Part shown: in pieces, positions 44,026 to 55,960 of the stretch
How positions within the stretch are numbered: position 1 is the stretch's first letter
Layout of the letters: each line of letters opens with the position of its first letter
Assembly (NCBI RefSeq): GCF_014651595.1
Contig: NZ_BMXE01000011.1
Coordinates: 50,940-114,939, forward strand
Length of the DNA: 64,000 bases
Origin: Pseudovibrio japonicus
Lineage (GTDB): Bacteria; Pseudomonadota; Alphaproteobacteria; Rhizobiales; Stappiaceae
Reading direction: 5' to 3'
Made by a program: the position numbers and the translations under genes
The notes under the pieces: generated by a model
Told to the model about the DNA's origin: nothing
Databases searched by the model: none
What the model saw: only the letters and a program-made list of their open reading frames with translations

Positions 44026-45336
44026 TTAGTGACCACCGCGCTCTTTTCTCAAACGGTCCCAATAGCTCAGACGCTTTTGAATATCCCGCTCAAACCCCCG
44101 CGCGTTTGGCTCATAATAGCTCTGCCGCCCCATCTTTTCAGGGAAGTAATCCTGACCAGAGAATGCATCCGGTTCATCATGATCATACCGGTAGCTCTCA
44201 CCATAGCCCATCTTCTTCATCAGCGTGGTAGGTGCATTCAGGATGTGCTTGGGCGGCACAAGAGATCCATGCTCCCGCGCATCCATGCGCGCCGCCTTAT
44301 AAGCAAGATAAGACGCGTTGGATTTCGGAGCTGTCGCCAGATAAACCGCAGCCTGTGCAAGCGCATACTCCCCTTCCGGAGAACCAACCAGCTGAAAGGC
44401 ATGACGCGCCGCATTCACCAGCACCAAAGCATTGGGGTCAGCCATGCCGATATCTTCAGAGGCCATCACCGTAAGTCGGCGCAGGATGTAAAGCGGATCT
44501 TCTCCGCCCTCCAGCATACGGCACATCCAATAAAGCGCTGCATCCGGATCTGAGCCACGAATGGACTTATGCAGCGCGGAGATCAGGTTGTAGTGACCAT
44601 CCTTGGTCTTGTCATAGATCGGCGCACGGCGCTGCACCACCTCTGCAAGCCGCTCAGTGTCAAAAACCTCATCGTCCCCCGCAGTCCGCCACACATCTTC
44701 TGCAAGGGTCAGCGCAGAACGACCATCCCCATCTGCCATGCGCACGAGCGAAAGCCGCGCGTCCTCATCCAGAGGCAAAGCACGGCCCATCACCTCTTCC
44801 GCACGCTTGAGCAAATCAATCAGCGCATCTTCATCAAGGGAATGGAAGGTCAGGACATGGGAGCGGGACAGCAACGCTGCATTCAGCTCAAAACTCGGGT
44901 TCTCCGTGGTTGCCCCGACCAGTGTGATGGTGCCATCTTCCATCACCGGCAAAAAACTATCCAGCTGTGCCCGGTTGAAGCGATGGATCTCGTCAACGAA
45001 CAGCAAGGTTCGCTTACCCGAAATCTTTCGTCCCTTCGCACGTTCAAAACATTTCTTCAAATCGGCAACCCCGGAGAAGATCGCAGAGATCTGCTCAAAC
45101 TCCAGATCCGTTGCATCTGCAAGCAACCGCGCAACAGTCGTCTTGCCGGTCCCCGGAGGGCCCCAGAAAATGAGAGACCCCAGAGAGCCGGATCGCAGCA
45201 TACGACTTAAAATGCCACTCTCACCTAAAAGGTGGCCTTGTCCGACAACATCCTCCAGAACACGAGGCCGCATGCGATCAGCAAGCGGCCTGTCTTCCAG
45301 TTGATCCATCCCATTGACGGAAAACAGATCACTCAT
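44026..45336 (-). CDS. rarA: replication-associated recombination protein RarA (MgsA)
   Basis: 436 residues. AAA+ ATPase of the clamp-loader group acting at stalled forks. Walker A GPPGTGKTTVARLL, Walker B LLFVDEIHRFNRAQ, sensor 1 LVGATTENPSFE, then the RarA-specific C-terminal helices with IRGSDPDAALYWMCRMLEGG and ASEDIGMADPNAL. A conserved N terminus DQLEDRPLADRMRP fits RarA. It lies 54 bases after the Deg protease gene on the same strand, probably the same operon. Confidence 0.95.
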   Translation of the reverse strand: MSDLFSVNGMDQLEDRPLADRMRPRVLEDVVGQGHLLGESGILSRMLRSGSLGSLIFWGPPGTGKTTVARLLADATDLEFEQISAIFSGVADLKKCFERAKGRKISGKRTLLFVDEIHRFNRAQLDSFLPVMEDGTITLVGATTENPSFELNAALLSRSHVLTFHSLDEDALIDLLKRAEEVMGRALPLDEDARLSLVRMADGDGRSALTLAEDVWRTAGDDEVFDTERLAEVVQRRAPIYDKTKDGHYNLISALHKSIRGSDPDAALYWMCRMLEGGEDPLYILRRLTVMASEDIGMADPNALVLVNAARHAFQLVGSPEGEYALAQAAVYLATAPKSNASYLAYKAARMDAREHGSLVPPKHILNAPTTLMKKMGYGESYRYDHDEPDAFSGQDYFPEKMGRQSYYEPNARGFERDIQKRLSYWDRLRKERGGH

Positions 45337-45390
45337 GGTCTCTCATCATTCCTCTGGCACCTGTGAAGCATCAGAGGCTTCACAAGCGCA

Positions 45391-46836
45391 TTACCGCAAA
45401 CTCACCTGCCGCAGCTGGCCATCACGCTTAAAGGTGATGTTCCAGACACGCTGCCTTTTTCGCGTCAGCTTGGCAAGGTCTTTGGTGTCTTCGACTTCCA
45501 CACCATTGACCTCAACGACAATATCACCGGGTTTAAAGCCAACATAGGCCGCTGTACTGCGCGCCTGAATATCAGCAATCACGACTCCGGAGAACTCGTT
45601 GTACATACGCAGCTCTTCTGCAACCGCAGGAGACAGGTTCATAACCTGTACACCGGTAAATGGCGAGTTCCCTTTGATCTCTCTTGTATCTCTTGCCACA
45701 GTTTCCGGCGCACGTTCAAGGCTGATGTCCACCGTGAAGGCTTCACCATCCCGCAGCACCTCAAAACTGGTCTCACCGCCAACCTTTTTGGTCGCAAGGC
45801 GATATCCATAGGCATCCGGATCATCCACTTCAGAACCGCCAACTGACAGAATCAAATCACCGACACGAATACCTGCACGCTCCGCCGGGCTGCCATCCTG
45901 AATGCGTGTCACAAGCACGCCGTTCGGACGTTCCAGACCCAAACTCGCCGCGATATCCGAGCTGACAGGCTGCACACTGGTGCCAATCCATGGCCGCCGT
46001 ACGATACCGCCATCATCAGCTGCGGAGGCAACCACTTCCACCATATTGGCAGGGATCGCAAAGCCGATACCGTTAGAGCCGCCAGAGCGGGAGAAGATGG
46101 CAGTATTCACACCAACAAGACGCCCATTCAAATCAACCAGCGCACCGCCCGAGTTCCCCGGATTAATGGCTGCATCGGTCTGAATGAAGAACTGATAGTC
46201 CGAGACACCAACCTGATTTCGGGCCACAGCAGAAACAATACCCTGTGTCACAGTCTGGCCAACGCCAAACGGGTTGCCGATCGCAAGCACCAGATCTCCG
46301 ACCTCCAATTCATCAGAATTGGCAAACGGCACAACAGGAAAATCACCGTCAGGATCACGCACCTTGAGCACCGCAAGGTCAGTCCGCTCGTCCTTCAAAA
46401 TAATGTCAGCATCATATTCTCGCCGGTCAGCAAGGGCGACACGCACCTCATCTGCGCCCGCGATCACATGGTGGTTGGTGATGATCGTACCATCAGCAGA
46501 AACAATCACACCGGATCCCAGAGAGCTTTGCACGCGGCTGCGTGAGCGCGGCGCAAACTGGTCGGCCTGATCACCAAAGAACCGACGAAAGAACGGGTCA
46601 TTGAAAAACGGCGAAACTCTGCGGCGCTCTTGTACTGTGCGGCTGGCATACACATTGACCACCGCAGGAGCCACCTTCTTCACCACAGGTGCAAAAGAGA
46701 GTGCAATTTCGGCTTTAGACGTCGGAACGCTCTTCTCGCTGGCAACCACATTGGCCCCCAGCACCACTACCAAACCGGTAGCACCAAGAACCGCACAAAA
46801 AAGCAAGCGAGCAGTAGACTTCCTGATTTGACCCAT
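45391..46836 (-). CDS. Deg (HtrA) family periplasmic serine protease
   Basis: 481 residues. A signal peptide of about 30 residues ends VVAS. The trypsin-like triad is His in IITNHHVIAG, Asp in RTDLAVLKV and Ser in NPGNSGGALVDL. Two PDZ domains follow (about 290-375 with VLVTRIQDGSPAERAGIRVG, and 395-480 with GVVIADIQARSTAAYVGFKPGD). The architecture is that of DegP/DegQ, the envelope quality-control protease and chaperone. Upstream of rarA. Confidence 0.94.
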   Translation of the reverse strand: MGQIRKSTARLLFCAVLGATGLVVVLGANVVASEKSVPTSKAEIALSFAPVVKKVAPAVVNVYASRTVQERRRVSPFFNDPFFRRFFGDQADQFAPRSRSRVQSSLGSGVIVSADGTIITNHHVIAGADEVRVALADRREYDADIILKDERTDLAVLKVRDPDGDFPVVPFANSDELEVGDLVLAIGNPFGVGQTVTQGIVSAVARNQVGVSDYQFFIQTDAAINPGNSGGALVDLNGRLVGVNTAIFSRSGGSNGIGFAIPANMVEVVASAADDGGIVRRPWIGTSVQPVSSDIAASLGLERPNGVLVTRIQDGSPAERAGIRVGDLILSVGGSEVDDPDAYGYRLATKKVGGETSFEVLRDGEAFTVDISLERAPETVARDTREIKGNSPFTGVQVMNLSPAVAEELRMYNEFSGVVIADIQARSTAAYVGFKPGDIVVEVNGVEVEDTKDLAKLTRKRQRVWNITFKRDGQLRQVSLR

Positions 46837-47045
46837 TCTTAAATCCCTTCGGCAAGAGCCCCCACCTCAATATGATCATTTTTCTGAAAATTTGGGAGCA
46901 GCAGATTACAGATAAGTCTGCAATATGGAAATGAAAAGGCCAATCAGCAGGATTTGAGAAGCGCGCACGCATCCCACAAAATTCTATGTGGATTAAGAAC
47001 TGGCAACAGTTTGAGTGGCCTGAGCAGATCACATCGTGTGTAAAC

Positions 47046-47070
47046 GCAAAACGCCGGGTCTCCCCGGCGC
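47046..47070 (-). terminator. intrinsic terminator of the chemoreceptor gene
   Basis: On the minus strand CGCCGGG, loop GAGA, CCCGGCG and TTTTGC, about 30 bases after the stop. Confidence 0.8.
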
Positions 47071-47100
47071 CTTACTCATCCCGTTGCAATCTGGCAGAAA

Positions 47101-49299
47101 TCAGGCTGCCCGAATGTTTTCAAGGTATTCTTCAACCATACTTTTCAGCTCTTCAGACTGATGGGTCAGCTGATTAGCAGCACCAAGAACATTTTCAGCT
47201 TCATGACCGGCATCACTCGCAATCATGCTCACACGTGTAATTGCCTGAGCGACCTCGGAACTTCCTGAAGTCACCTGCTGAATATTGCTGGAGATGTCCG
47301 TCGCCGTCACCGCCTGTTCCTGAACGGCCCCTGCAATTGCAGTCGCCGCCTCATTCACATCCGCAATAACCGTGCTGATTTCTTTGATGGCTGCAACAGC
47401 CTTTTCAGTCTCAGCCTGAACAGACTGGATCTGAACGCTGATCTCGCCAGTAGCCTGACCAGTTTGGTTCGCCAGCCCTTTGACCTCGGAAGCAACAACT
47501 GCAAAGCCCTTACCAGCCTCACCGGCACGAGCCGCCTCAATGGTTGCGTTCAGAGCCAGCAGGTTGGTCTGGTCAGCAATGTCATTAATCAGAGAAACAA
47601 CCTCTCCAATGCGTTGCGCCGCTTCCATAAGCCCGTTTACGGACACTTCCGCCGCCGCAGCCTTCTCAGCCGCCTGCTTGGAAACGTCAGCAGAACGGCG
47701 AACCTCACGGTCAATCTCGCCAACGGTCGCAGAAAGCTCCTCAGCAGCACCAGCAACAGCCTGAAGGTTCATCAGGGACTGCTCAGAGGCAGAAGATACA
47801 GTCTGAGCTTCAGAGTTGGTCTGCTCGGAAATGCTCGCCATGCTTTTTGCAGTGGTTTCCAGATTGCCGCCCGCATCCGTTACAGTGGTCAGAATATCGC
47901 GAACGCCAACGTCGAAGTTCTCGTTCAGCGCATCCACACGCTTCACGCGCTCTTCCTGTGCTTTCTGCTCACGCTCCTGCTTCGCATCCAGCTCTTTGGC
48001 ACGAATCAGGCCAGCCTGGAACGACTGCACCGCACGGCCAATATCACCGATCTCGTCTCTGCGCCGTGCCGAAATAATCTCCACATCCAAATTACCACTC
48101 GCAATCTGCCCAAGGTTCGCGGAAAGACGATTGAGCGGCGTAGAAAGGCTACGCGCCATGAAGATACCAATCGCAGCAACAATCGCCAGAACGATCAGAC
48201 CGCTAATGATGATCTCTTTTGCAAGCGTATGAACGACCCCAAGCGCCTCATTCACATCCGTTTTAGCAACGATCACTGCCGGAAGCTTCTCAAACCCAAG
48301 CGGCAAGGCCAAAACAAACTGACCCTTAACCTCAGCAAAGCCCACATTGGTCTCCGGGTTGGCATTCAGGTCTGCAACAACCTTCTCAACAACCTCAGGA
48401 TCATCTTTCTTTACCAGAGCTGTTGGAACATCAGACAACACCTGGTTGGAAAGGATCGTACCATCCAGACGCCCCAGATACGTCTGACCGGTCTCGCCCA
48501 TATTCTCACGATTTTGCAGAACATTATCGAAGAAGGAGGAACCCAGACGAATGGTGATCACGCCCTTGAAATCCACCGTATTGAAGTCCTCGATGAACAC
48601 TGGCGCGGAAATCAGAAGGGACGGAGAATTTCCGTCAGGCGCATATTCGGCAATATCGGAATAAATCACATCGCCTTCACTGGCCTGGGCAGCTTTCTCA
48701 AATTCTTTGCTCAGCAAACTACCGGAGAGCTTACCGTTACGAACATTTTCCAGAAATTCTGAGGATTTGCTCGCAGTGTAAACGACCATCCCGTTTTCAT
48801 CCATAATCAGGATGTCCGCATATCCGCCGCCGGTTACGCTGGCAAGAAAGTCAGGATGAACCACCGCATGGCGCCAGGAGTAAAGCGTCTTGTTGCCATC
48901 ACCGGTCAGCTGCAACCGCTCAGCGGCCGTAGACCCGCTCTTCTGGAAGTAGGCAAGGATGTCGTCCTTGTCCGCACTCAGAGAATCCATGGAGGCCAGC
49001 AGGTCCGTCATGGTAACGCGCATGGCGTTGCTCTGGACCAAACGTTTGATATCAGTGTCAACGCGCTCCAGCTTCTCATCGAGAGTATCCCGACGCGCCT
49101 GAGCCACGAGCACGAGCTGCGTCTTGCTCGCCTCGGTCAACGCACTTTCAGCACGTGTGTAACCAAGGAATGCAACAACGGCACTCGCAATAATTGCAAG
49201 CCCAACCATGATGAATGGAAGACGAACAGCAATACGGTTAAAATAATTTTTGACTCTTGGCGAGGATGCAGAGCCGCTCTTATCAATTTTAGAACGCAT
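47101..49299 (-). CDS. methyl-accepting chemotaxis protein with periplasmic sensor
   Basis: 732 residues from the ATG at 49299 (GGGGG 5 bases before it). First membrane helix about 24-46, then a large periplasmic sensor (about 47-360, dCache-like by size and [25 protein letters not shown]), second helix about 370-392, HAMP ([16 protein letters not shown]), and the MA signalling domain with the hairpin tip [24 protein letters not shown] sequence. The C-terminal segment lacks a clear CheR/CheB tether pentapeptide. The ligand is unknown. No che genes are adjacent. Confidence 0.92.
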   Translation of the reverse strand: MRSKIDKSGSASSPRVKNYFNRIAVRLPFIMVGLAIIASAVVAFLGYTRAESALTEASKTQLVLVAQARRDTLDEKLERVDTDIKRLVQSNAMRVTMTDLLASMDSLSADKDDILAYFQKSGSTAAERLQLTGDGNKTLYSWRHAVVHPDFLASVTGGGYADILIMDENGMVVYTASKSSEFLENVRNGKLSGSLLSKEFEKAAQASEGDVIYSDIAEYAPDGNSPSLLISAPVFIEDFNTVDFKGVITIRLGSSFFDNVLQNRENMGETGQTYLGRLDGTILSNQVLSDVPTALVKKDDPEVVEKVVADLNANPETNVGFAEVKGQFVLALPLGFEKLPAVIVAKTDVNEALGVVHTLAKEIIISGLIVLAIVAAIGIFMARSLSTPLNRLSANLGQIASGNLDVEIISARRRDEIGDIGRAVQSFQAGLIRAKELDAKQEREQKAQEERVKRVDALNENFDVGVRDILTTVTDAGGNLETTAKSMASISEQTNSEAQTVSSASEQSLMNLQAVAGAAEELSATVGEIDREVRRSADVSKQAAEKAAAAEVSVNGLMEAAQRIGEVVSLINDIADQTNLLALNATIEAARAGEAGKGFAVVASEVKGLANQTGQATGEISVQIQSVQAETEKAVAAIKEISTVIADVNEAATAIAGAVQEQAVTATDISSNIQQVTSGSSEVAQAITRVSMIASDAGHEAENVLGAANQLTHQSEELKSMVEEYLENIRAA

Positions 49300-49594
49300 A
49301 TTAGCCCCCGAGTAATACGTTGGGAGCATAGTCAGACCATAGTGTTAATCACAGCTTAAAACAAAGATTTAAAACACCGAACAATTCCAATAAATATCGA
49401 AATACTAGTATGATTTTGCTCGGTTATTCTGAAAACCTGATATTCCAGTGACCGTCTCATGGTGACGCCAGCGGAACCCAAGCAACACCGTGCAAAAGAG
49501 TAGTTCCACCCACCAAAACTAACGCAAAGTAAGACGATCAACCCTACTCCTCCCGACAAAGTAGGTGACGGTTCAGCCGAAGTGTCCCAGAAAA

Positions 49595-49625
49595 CAAAAA
49601 AGGGCGCCCGAAGGCACCCTTTTTC
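49595..49625 (-). terminator. intrinsic terminator of the ribosomal protein cluster
   Basis: On the minus strand AAGGGTGCC, loop TTCG, GGCGCCCTT and T5, 21 bases after rplQ. It ends the alpha operon. Confidence 0.92.
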
Positions 49626-49645
49626 AATTCGCTTACGCGATAAGC

Positions 49646-50077
49646 TTATGCAGCAACTTCCGCTTCTGCAGCTTCTTCAGCTTCAGCGCGTGCACGGTCT
49701 GCAGCGCCTTTTGCTTCAACGTCGCGATCAACCAGCTCGATAACAGCCATTGGTGCATTGTCACCATGACGGAAACCAGCTTTCAGCACACGAGCGTAAC
49801 CACCCTGACGGTCCGCATAACGCTCTGCGAGGGTATCAAACAGTTTGGATACCATTGCAGTGTCACGGATCTGGGAAATCGCCTGACGACGTGCATGCAG
49901 GTCGCCGCGTTTACCCAAAGTGATGAGCTTCTCGATGATTGGACGCATCTCTTTTGCTTTCGGAAGCGTCGTTACAATCTGCTCATGCTGGATGAGCGAA
50001 GCTGCCATGTTAGCGAACATCGCTTTACGGTGGCTTGACGTCCGATTGAGCTTGCGGCCGGATTTACCGTGGCGCAT
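49646..50077 (-). CDS. rplQ: 50S ribosomal protein L17
   Basis: 143 residues (E. coli 127). The N-terminal [20 protein letters not shown] is the invariant L17 opening. The extra length is an Ala/Glu-rich tail ([13 protein letters not shown]), common in alphaproteobacteria. Last gene of the alpha operon; intrinsic terminator 21 bases on. Confidence 0.97.
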   Translation of the reverse strand: MRHGKSGRKLNRTSSHRKAMFANMAASLIQHEQIVTTLPKAKEMRPIIEKLITLGKRGDLHARRQAISQIRDTAMVSKLFDTLAERYADRQGGYARVLKAGFRHGDNAPMAVIELVDRDVEAKGAADRARAEAEEAAEAEVAA

Positions 50078-50156
50078 GGCCCTCTCCTTTGTTAAGTCAA
50101 TTGCGATCTGCTTAAGACCGCCGGAACCTCACGCAGTACGCTCGGTTCCTGTTCCT

Positions 50157-51185
50157 TTAATATTGGTGGTCTTCGTAGCGCTTGGCGAGATCGTCGATAT
50201 TTTCAGGCGGCCAGTTTGCCACTTCCATACCGAGATGCAGGCCCATCTGCGCCAGAACTTCTTTGATCTCATTGAGAGACTTACGACCGAAGTTCGGTGT
50301 ACGAAGCATTTCTGCTTCTGTCTTCTGAATGAGATCGCCAATATAGACGATATTGTCGTTCTTCAGGCAGTTTGCCGAACGTACAGACAACTCAAGCTCA
50401 TCAACCTTCTTCAGCAGCGCTGGGTTGAACGCAAGCTCTGCAACTGAGTCTTCAGGAACTTCACGCTGTGGCTCTTCGAAGTTCACGAAGATTGACAGCT
50501 GATCCTGCAGGATACGAGCCGCAAATGCGATCGCATCTTCAGGGATCAAAGATCCGTCAGTTTCTACAGTCATAGTCAGCTTATCGTAGTCAAGAACCTG
50601 TCCCTCACGGGTGTTCTCAACCTTATAAGAAACCTTCTTAACCGGAGAATACAGGCTGTCAACCGGAATCAAGCCGATTGGAGCGTCTTCAGGACGGTTA
50701 GCAGCGGCAGCAACATAACCCTTGCCGGTGTTAACAGTGAATTCGATGCGAACTTCCGCACCTTCATCAAGGTTACACAACAGCAGACCTGGGTTAAGCA
50801 CCTCAATGTCGCCTACAGTTTCAATATCGCCAGCGTAGACCGCACCTGGACCCTGCTTACGCAGAACCATACGCTTTGGTCCCTCGCCTTCCATGCGAAG
50901 TGCGATTTCCTTGATGTTCAGGATGATGTCAGTCACATCTTCGCGAACGCCAGGAATAGATGAGAACTCATGGAGAACGCCATCAATCTGAACCGCTGTC
51001 ACTGCAGAACCCTGAAGGGAACTGAGCAGCACACGGCGCAGTGCGTTACCAAGAGTCAGGCCGTAGCCACGCTCAAGCGGCTCTGCAACAACAGAAGCCT
51101 TAAAGCGCGCATCTTCACCTGCACGAATGTCGAGTTTGGTTGGCTTGATAAGCTCTTGCCAATTTTTCTGAATAGTCACGTTCAT
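50157..51185 (-). CDS. rpoA: RNA polymerase alpha subunit
   Basis: 342 residues (E. coli 329). The N-terminal dimerisation domain has [20 protein letters not shown]; the C-terminal domain (about 270-342) has [20 protein letters not shown] and [12 protein letters not shown], which contact UP elements and activators. Alphaproteobacterial-type C terminus. It lies between rpsK and rplQ, as in other bacteria. Confidence 0.98.
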   Translation of the reverse strand: MNVTIQKNWQELIKPTKLDIRAGEDARFKASVVAEPLERGYGLTLGNALRRVLLSSLQGSAVTAVQIDGVLHEFSSIPGVREDVTDIILNIKEIALRMEGEGPKRMVLRKQGPGAVYAGDIETVGDIEVLNPGLLLCNLDEGAEVRIEFTVNTGKGYVAAAANRPEDAPIGLIPVDSLYSPVKKVSYKVENTREGQVLDYDKLTMTVETDGSLIPEDAIAFAARILQDQLSIFVNFEEPQREVPEDSVAELAFNPALLKKVDELELSVRSANCLKNDNIVYIGDLIQKTEAEMLRTPNFGRKSLNEIKEVLAQMGLHLGMEVANWPPENIDDLAKRYEDHQY

Positions 51186-51259
51186 AAACCCTCTGGCTAT
51201 CCCGTTGGTCTGAAGACCAACTATTCCTTGCCTGGGTGGAAAACTAGCCTAACGAACTG

Positions 51260-51649
51260 TTAGACGCGGCGACGCTTACGTGGGCGACAACCATTGTGCG
51301 GGATCGGAGTTACATCACGGATAGATGTAATAACGAAACCTGCAGCCTGAAGCGCACGCAGAGCGGATTCACGTCCAGAACCTGGACCACGTACTTCTAC
51401 TTCGAGAGTACGCATGCCGTGTTCAGCAGCCTTACGACCAGCGTCTTCGGCAGCGACCTGTGCAGCATAAGGGGTAGACTTACGAGAACCCTTAAAGCCG
51501 AGCGCGCCGGCAGACGACCAAGAGATCGCATTGCCCTGAGCATCGGTGATGGTGATCATGGTGTTGTTGAACGTAGAGTTCACATGCGCGACACCAGAAG
51601 AAATGTTCTTCCGTTCGCGACGACGCACGCGCGTCGATTCTTTAGCCAT
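51260..51649 (-). CDS. rpsK: 30S ribosomal protein S11
   Basis: 129 residues, as in E. coli. Contains [15 protein letters not shown] and [12 protein letters not shown], ending CRPRKRRRV. It binds the 16S platform. Alpha operon between rpsM and rpoA. Confidence 0.98.
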   Translation of the reverse strand: MAKESTRVRRRERKNISSGVAHVNSTFNNTMITITDAQGNAISWSSAGALGFKGSRKSTPYAAQVAAEDAGRKAAEHGMRTLEVEVRGPGSGRESALRALQAAGFVITSIRDVTPIPHNGCRPRKRRRV

Positions 51650-51718
51650 TGTATTTCCTAACTTCGATATCTACACCGCCGTATGGCCGGCGGCTCCACC
51701 GGATAACCGGCTAGCTAG

Positions 51719-52087
51719 TTATTTCTTCTTACCAGCGATCGCTTTTGCAGGACCCTTACGGGTGCGAGCGTTGGTATGAGTGCGCTGACCACGAACAGGA
51801 AGACCACGACGGTGGCGCAGGCCACGGTAGCAACCCAGGTCCATGAGGCGCTTGATGTTCATTGCAGTTTCACGACGAAGATCACCTTCTACGATGTAAT
51901 CAGCGTCGATTGCTTCACGGATCTTCAGAACTTCTGCGTCAGAAAGTTCGTTGATACGACGTTCTGCAGCAATACCGGTTTTGTCGGTGATTTCCTGCGC
52001 GAACTTCGCACCAATGCCATGAATGTACTGCAGCGCGATAACTACGCGCTTATTCGTCGGAAGGTTGACGCCAGCAATACGTGCCAC
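51719..52087 (-). CDS. rpsM: 30S ribosomal protein S13
   Basis: 122 residues (E. coli 118). The mature N terminus [14 protein letters not shown] requires a GTG start at 52087, with GGAG nine bases before it; the ATG at 52135 gives an unlikely 16-residue extension. Rich Arg tail [15 protein letters not shown] contacts rRNA and tRNA in the P site. First gene of the alpha operon. Confidence 0.96.
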   Translation of the reverse strand: MARIAGVNLPTNKRVVIALQYIHGIGAKFAQEITDKTGIAAERRINELSDAEVLKIREAIDADYIVEGDLRRETAMNIKRLMDLGCYRGLRHRRGLPVRGQRTHTNARTRKGPAKAIAGKKK

Positions 52088-52311
52088 GTTAAGTTTCTCC
52101 AATTGCGAGGGAGCAATTTGCACCCTCTCCCACATTCTTTTGCCGATAACACGCCAACAACCAGGCAGGTTGAAGGCGCACCATCACACAGCAAAAAGAT
52201 CAGCCTCGGTTTCCCAAGGAAAACCGGCGCCAATCGATTATGGTGTCGATGTGCGCCGGCTATACTTTATTATAAAGGCAAGCGCAAGCGCCTGCCTTCA
52301 AAAAGCACGGA

Positions 52312-52884
52312 TTAAACCGTGCTCAAAATCGTATCGATCTCTGCAGCAACCTCGTCAACAGACTTCATGCCGTCAACAGTCATCAGCATATTGCGCTCAC
52401 CGTAGTATTTGATGAGCGGCGCTGTCTGCTCGTTGTAAACTGCCAGACGCTTCTTCAAAGACTCTGCATTGTCATCGGAGCGCACTTCCGAACTCTCGCG
52501 AGCACGGGTTTCGATCCGCTCAAGAAGGATACCTTCGTCAACTTTCAGCTGAACAACAGCATCAAGTCTCTGGTCCTTCTTCTCAAGCAGCTCATCAAGA
52601 GCATCAGCCTGAGCAATGGTGCGTGGGAAACCGTCAAGAATGAAACCCTTTGCACAATCAGCCTGATCAATACGATCAGAAATGATGGAGCAAATCAGGT
52701 CATCAGAAACAAGGTCGCCACGTGCCAGAACGTCTTTAACCTTCAGGCCGACTTCTGTTTCAGCTGCAACAGCTGCACGAAGCATGTCACCAGTCGAAAG
52801 CTGGACAATACCATGCGCCGCAACAAGTCGACCTGCCTGAGTGCCTTTTCCAGCACCAGGAGGGCCAAGAAGAATCAATCTCAT
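52312..52884 (-). CDS. adk: adenylate kinase
   Basis: 190 residues, the short form without the long LID insert found in E. coli Adk (214). P-loop [24 protein letters not shown] for the AMP site, and [15 protein letters not shown]. It balances ATP, ADP and AMP. Its ATG overlaps the secY stop by 4 bases, which suggests coupled translation. Confidence 0.97.
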   Translation of the reverse strand: MRLILLGPPGAGKGTQAGRLVAAHGIVQLSTGDMLRAAVAAETEVGLKVKDVLARGDLVSDDLICSIISDRIDQADCAKGFILDGFPRTIAQADALDELLEKKDQRLDAVVQLKVDEGILLERIETRARESSEVRSDDNAESLKKRLAVYNEQTAPLIKYYGERNMLMTVDGMKSVDEVAAEIDTILSTV

Positions 52885-54221
52885 CTACGTTTCCCCCTCA
52901 ACTTCGTTTTCTTCACCAAGCCCTCGTACTGATGAGCAAGAAGGTGCCCCTGGATCTGTGAAACGGTATCCATGGTGACGCTAACAACAATGAGAAGAGA
53001 CGTACCACCGAAGTAGAACGGCACACCCGTTGCTGAGATCAGGAACTCTGGCAACAAACAAATGAGAGTTATGTATATTGCACCTACGACAGTAATGCGA
53101 GTTAGCACATGGTCAATGTACTGCGCAGTACGTTCGCCGGGACGAATGCCTGGAATGAAGCCACCATGCTTCTTGAGGTTGTCTGCTGTCTCACTCGGAT
53201 TGAAAACAATCGCGGTGTAGAAGAAGCAGAAAAAGATGATTAATGCTGCATAAAGAGCCATATATGCTGGCTGTCCATGCCCCAGAAGCGTTGTGATTGT
53301 AGTCAACCACCCCGACGAACCGGTAGTATCACCGGCCTGGAAACTGGCAACAGTCGCTGGAACCAGCAACAAGGAGCTCGCAAAAATCGGTGGAATAACA
53401 CCCGCCGTATTGAGTTTGAGCGGCAGGAACGAAGTGTTCCCCTCAAACATCTTATTGCCCTGCTGGCGACGTGGGTACTGAATAAGTAACCGCCGCTGCG
53501 CACGTTCCATAAAGACAATAATACCGATAACCACCACAGACAGTACAATGACCAGCAGGATGATCGGAGTTGCAAGGGCGCCCTGACGACCAAGTTCCAA
53601 AGTGGAAGCAATCGCAGAAGGAAGCCCGGCAACAATACCGGCGAAAATAATCAAGGAAATGCCGTTACCGATGCCGCGAGAGGTGATTTGCTCACCCAGC
53701 CACATCAGGAACATTGTACCACCAACAAGAGTAATAACTGTTGCAATACGGAAGAACCAGCCCGGATCGATCACAATATTCGCGCCAGCCTCAAGACCAA
53801 CGGAAATACCGTAGGCTTGGAAGGTTGCCAGAATCACTGTCCCGAAACGTGTGTACTGGTTTATTTTTTTCCGGCCTTGCTCACCCTCTTTCTTCAACTG
53901 TTCCAGTGTAGGAACAACAGAAGTCATAAGCTGGATAATAATCGACGCAGAAATGTAAGGCATGATGCCGAGGGCAAAAATAGCCATACGCTCGACAGCA
54001 CCACCGGAGAACATATTAAACAGGCCAACAATGCCAGTTTGTACGTTTCCGAAGGCCTGTGCGAGCGCGTCAGGATTAATTCCAGGCAGAGGGATATAGG
54101 TTCCGAATCGATAAACCAGAAGCGCGCCTAGCGTGAACCAGATTCGCTTCTTCAGTTCCTCGGCTTTAGCAAAGGCAGAAAAGTTAAGGTTTGAAGCAAG
54201 TTGCTCGGCTGCAGAAGCCAT
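52881..54221 (-). CDS. secY: SecY, protein translocase channel subunit
   Basis: 446 residues with ten membrane helices. Hallmarks: the plug-side [15 protein letters not shown] region, [23 protein letters not shown] in cytosolic loop C4, and [19 protein letters not shown] in helix 4. SecY forms the inner-membrane channel. Ends the spc operon before adk. Confidence 0.98.
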   Translation of the reverse strand: MASAAEQLASNLNFSAFAKAEELKKRIWFTLGALLVYRFGTYIPLPGINPDALAQAFGNVQTGIVGLFNMFSGGAVERMAIFALGIMPYISASIIIQLMTSVVPTLEQLKKEGEQGRKKINQYTRFGTVILATFQAYGISVGLEAGANIVIDPGWFFRIATVITLVGGTMFLMWLGEQITSRGIGNGISLIIFAGIVAGLPSAIASTLELGRQGALATPIILLVIVLSVVVIGIIVFMERAQRRLLIQYPRRQQGNKMFEGNTSFLPLKLNTAGVIPPIFASSLLLVPATVASFQAGDTTGSSGWLTTITTLLGHGQPAYMALYAALIIFFCFFYTAIVFNPSETADNLKKHGGFIPGIRPGERTAQYIDHVLTRITVVGAIYITLICLLPEFLISATGVPFYFGGTSLLIVVSVTMDTVSQIQGHLLAHQYEGLVKKTKLRGKRR

Positions 54222-54270
54222 TCCGCGCTCCGGTCTGTTTTGGATACACCCCGAAAAAAAGACAAGGCTG

Positions 54271-54738
54271 TTAAGCCTTGCCTTCCTTGATTACGACCTT
54301 GCCGCCAGCTTTCTCAACTGCTGCAACAGCAGTTTTGGAAGCACCAGCAATTTCGAAAGTTACAGCAGTCTTAAGTTCACCGTCAGACAGCAAACGAACG
54401 CCGTCCAGAACGCGGCGAACAACGCCAGCTGCAACAAGTGCTTCAACAGTAACCGGTGCGGAAGCATCAAGCTTGCCTGCATCGATTGCAGTCTGAACAC
54501 GACCCAAGGACACAATATTCAGGTCCTTAGCAAAGATGTTGGTGAAGCCGCGCTTTGGAAGACGACGATGCAATGGCATCTGGCCGCCTTCAAAGCCCTT
54601 AATAGCAACACCCGAACGGGACTTCTGACCTTTGACACCACGGCCACCGGTCTTGCCCTTGCCGGAACCGATACCGCGTCCTACGCGGGTACGATCCGTA
54701 ACTGCACCCGGGTTATCCCGGAGTTCGTTGAGCTTCAT
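54271..54738 (-). CDS. rplO: 50S ribosomal protein L15
   Basis: 155 residues (E. coli 144). Gly/Lys-rich N terminus with [20 protein letters not shown], and the C-terminal globular part ends VVIKEGKA. spc operon between rpmD and secY. Confidence 0.97.
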   Translation of the reverse strand: MKLNELRDNPGAVTDRTRVGRGIGSGKGKTGGRGVKGQKSRSGVAIKGFEGGQMPLHRRLPKRGFTNIFAKDLNIVSLGRVQTAIDAGKLDASAPVTVEALVAAGVVRRVLDGVRLLSDGELKTAVTFEIAGASKTAVAAVEKAGGKVVIKEGKA

Positions 54739-54757
54739 GATAGTTCTCCCGGTCCGC

Positions 54758-54952
54758 TTATGCTTCGTCTACAACGCGAACCAGATGCTGAACCTTACGG
54801 ATCATGCCGCGTACTTCTGGAGTATCCTTCAGAGTACGACGACGGTGCATCTTGTTCAGACCCAGACCAACCAGCGTAGCACGCTGATCAGCAGGACGGC
54901 GAAGCGGGCTACCGATCTGTTCGACCGTTACGGTCTTTTCAGTATTAGCCAT
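54758..54952 (-). CDS. rpmD: 50S ribosomal protein L30
   Basis: 64 residues (E. coli 59). [20 protein letters not shown] and [20 protein letters not shown] are the L30 core. Between rpsE and rplO. Confidence 0.96.
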   Translation of the reverse strand: MANTEKTVTVEQIGSPLRRPADQRATLVGLGLNKMHRRRTLKDTPEVRGMIRKVQHLVRVVDEA

Positions 54953-54990
54953 GACACTAACCCTTGTTCCTCAGTCAGCAAAAGCGAGGC

Positions 54991-55554
54991 TTATGCCTCA
55001 GCCTTTACTGGCGCCGCATCATCGTTGTCACGACGACGAGCCTGCAAGGAAGATACCTTGAGACCACGACGTGCTGCAACAGAACGCGGGCTGTCTTCTT
55101 TTTTCAGTGCATCGAAAGTCGCACGAACCATGTTGTACGGGTTGGAAGTACCAAGGGACTTCGCAACAACGTCCTGAACACCAAGTGTTTCAAACACAGC
55201 ACGCATTGGACCACCAGCGATGATACCGGTACCGGCAGGTGCTGCACGAAGTACAACTTTACCTGCGCCGTGACGGCCTTCAACATCGTGGTGGAGAGTA
55301 CGACCTTCACGAAGTGGCACACGAACCATAGTACGCTTAGCAGCTTCAGTTGCTTTGCGGATGGCCTCTGGCACTTCACGAGCCTTACCGTGACCAAAGC
55401 CTACACGGCCCTTCTGGTCACCAACTACTACAAGAGCGGCGAAGCCGAAACGACGACCACCCTTAACAACTTTAGCGACGCGGTTGATGTGAACGAGCTT
55501 ATCGACAAATTCGCTGTCGCGCTCATCACGATCCCGGTTATCCTGTCTCGCCAT
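54991..55554 (-). CDS. rpsE: 30S ribosomal protein S5
   Basis: 187 residues (E. coli 167). [20 protein letters not shown] is the dsRBD-like start, and [20 protein letters not shown] the second half. The tail APVKAEA adds length. S5 affects decoding accuracy and mRNA entry. Confidence 0.97.
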   Translation of the reverse strand: MARQDNRDRDERDSEFVDKLVHINRVAKVVKGGRRFGFAALVVVGDQKGRVGFGHGKAREVPEAIRKATEAAKRTMVRVPLREGRTLHHDVEGRHGAGKVVLRAAPAGTGIIAGGPMRAVFETLGVQDVVAKSLGTSNPYNMVRATFDALKKEDSPRSVAARRGLKVSSLQARRRDNDDAAPVKAEA

Positions 55555-55595
55555 AATAATGTTTCCCGTTCTCTAGGAGCACCAAAAGGCGCTGA

Positions 55596-55949
55596 TCAGA
55601 AGCTCAGACCGCTCTCACGTGCTGCATCTGCCAGGGCCTGAACACGGCCATGATAGATGTAACCACCACGATCAAACACGACTTCTTTAATGCCAGCAGC
55701 AATAGCGCGTTCAGCAATCAACTTGCCAACAACTGCAGCAGCATCTTTATTGCCGCCGTAGTTTACTTTTACGTCTTTCTCAATGGTAGACGCAGAAGCA
55801 AGGGTCACACCCTTGGTATCGTCGATGATCTGAGCGTAAATCTGCTTGGATGAGCGGAAAACGGACAGCCGAGGACGACCATTCGCTACCTTTTTGATCG
55901 AACGGCGCACACGGGCGCGACGACGTTCGAAAGAATTTCCATTCGCCAT
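55596..55949 (-). CDS. rplR: 50S ribosomal protein L18
   Basis: 117 residues, as in E. coli. [20 protein letters not shown] and [20 protein letters not shown] are family signatures. L18 binds 5S rRNA. Confidence 0.97.
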   Translation of the reverse strand: MANGNSFERRRARVRRSIKKVANGRPRLSVFRSSKQIYAQIIDDTKGVTLASASTIEKDVKVNYGGNKDAAAVVGKLIAERAIAAGIKEVVFDRGGYIYHGRVQALADAARESGLSF

Positions 55950-55960
55950 GGTCCGTACCG

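Noticed and set aside
47464..48762. 432-residue plus-strand ORF opposite the chemoreceptor
   Set aside because: Antisense to a well-supported chemoreceptor gene, no family match and biased composition.
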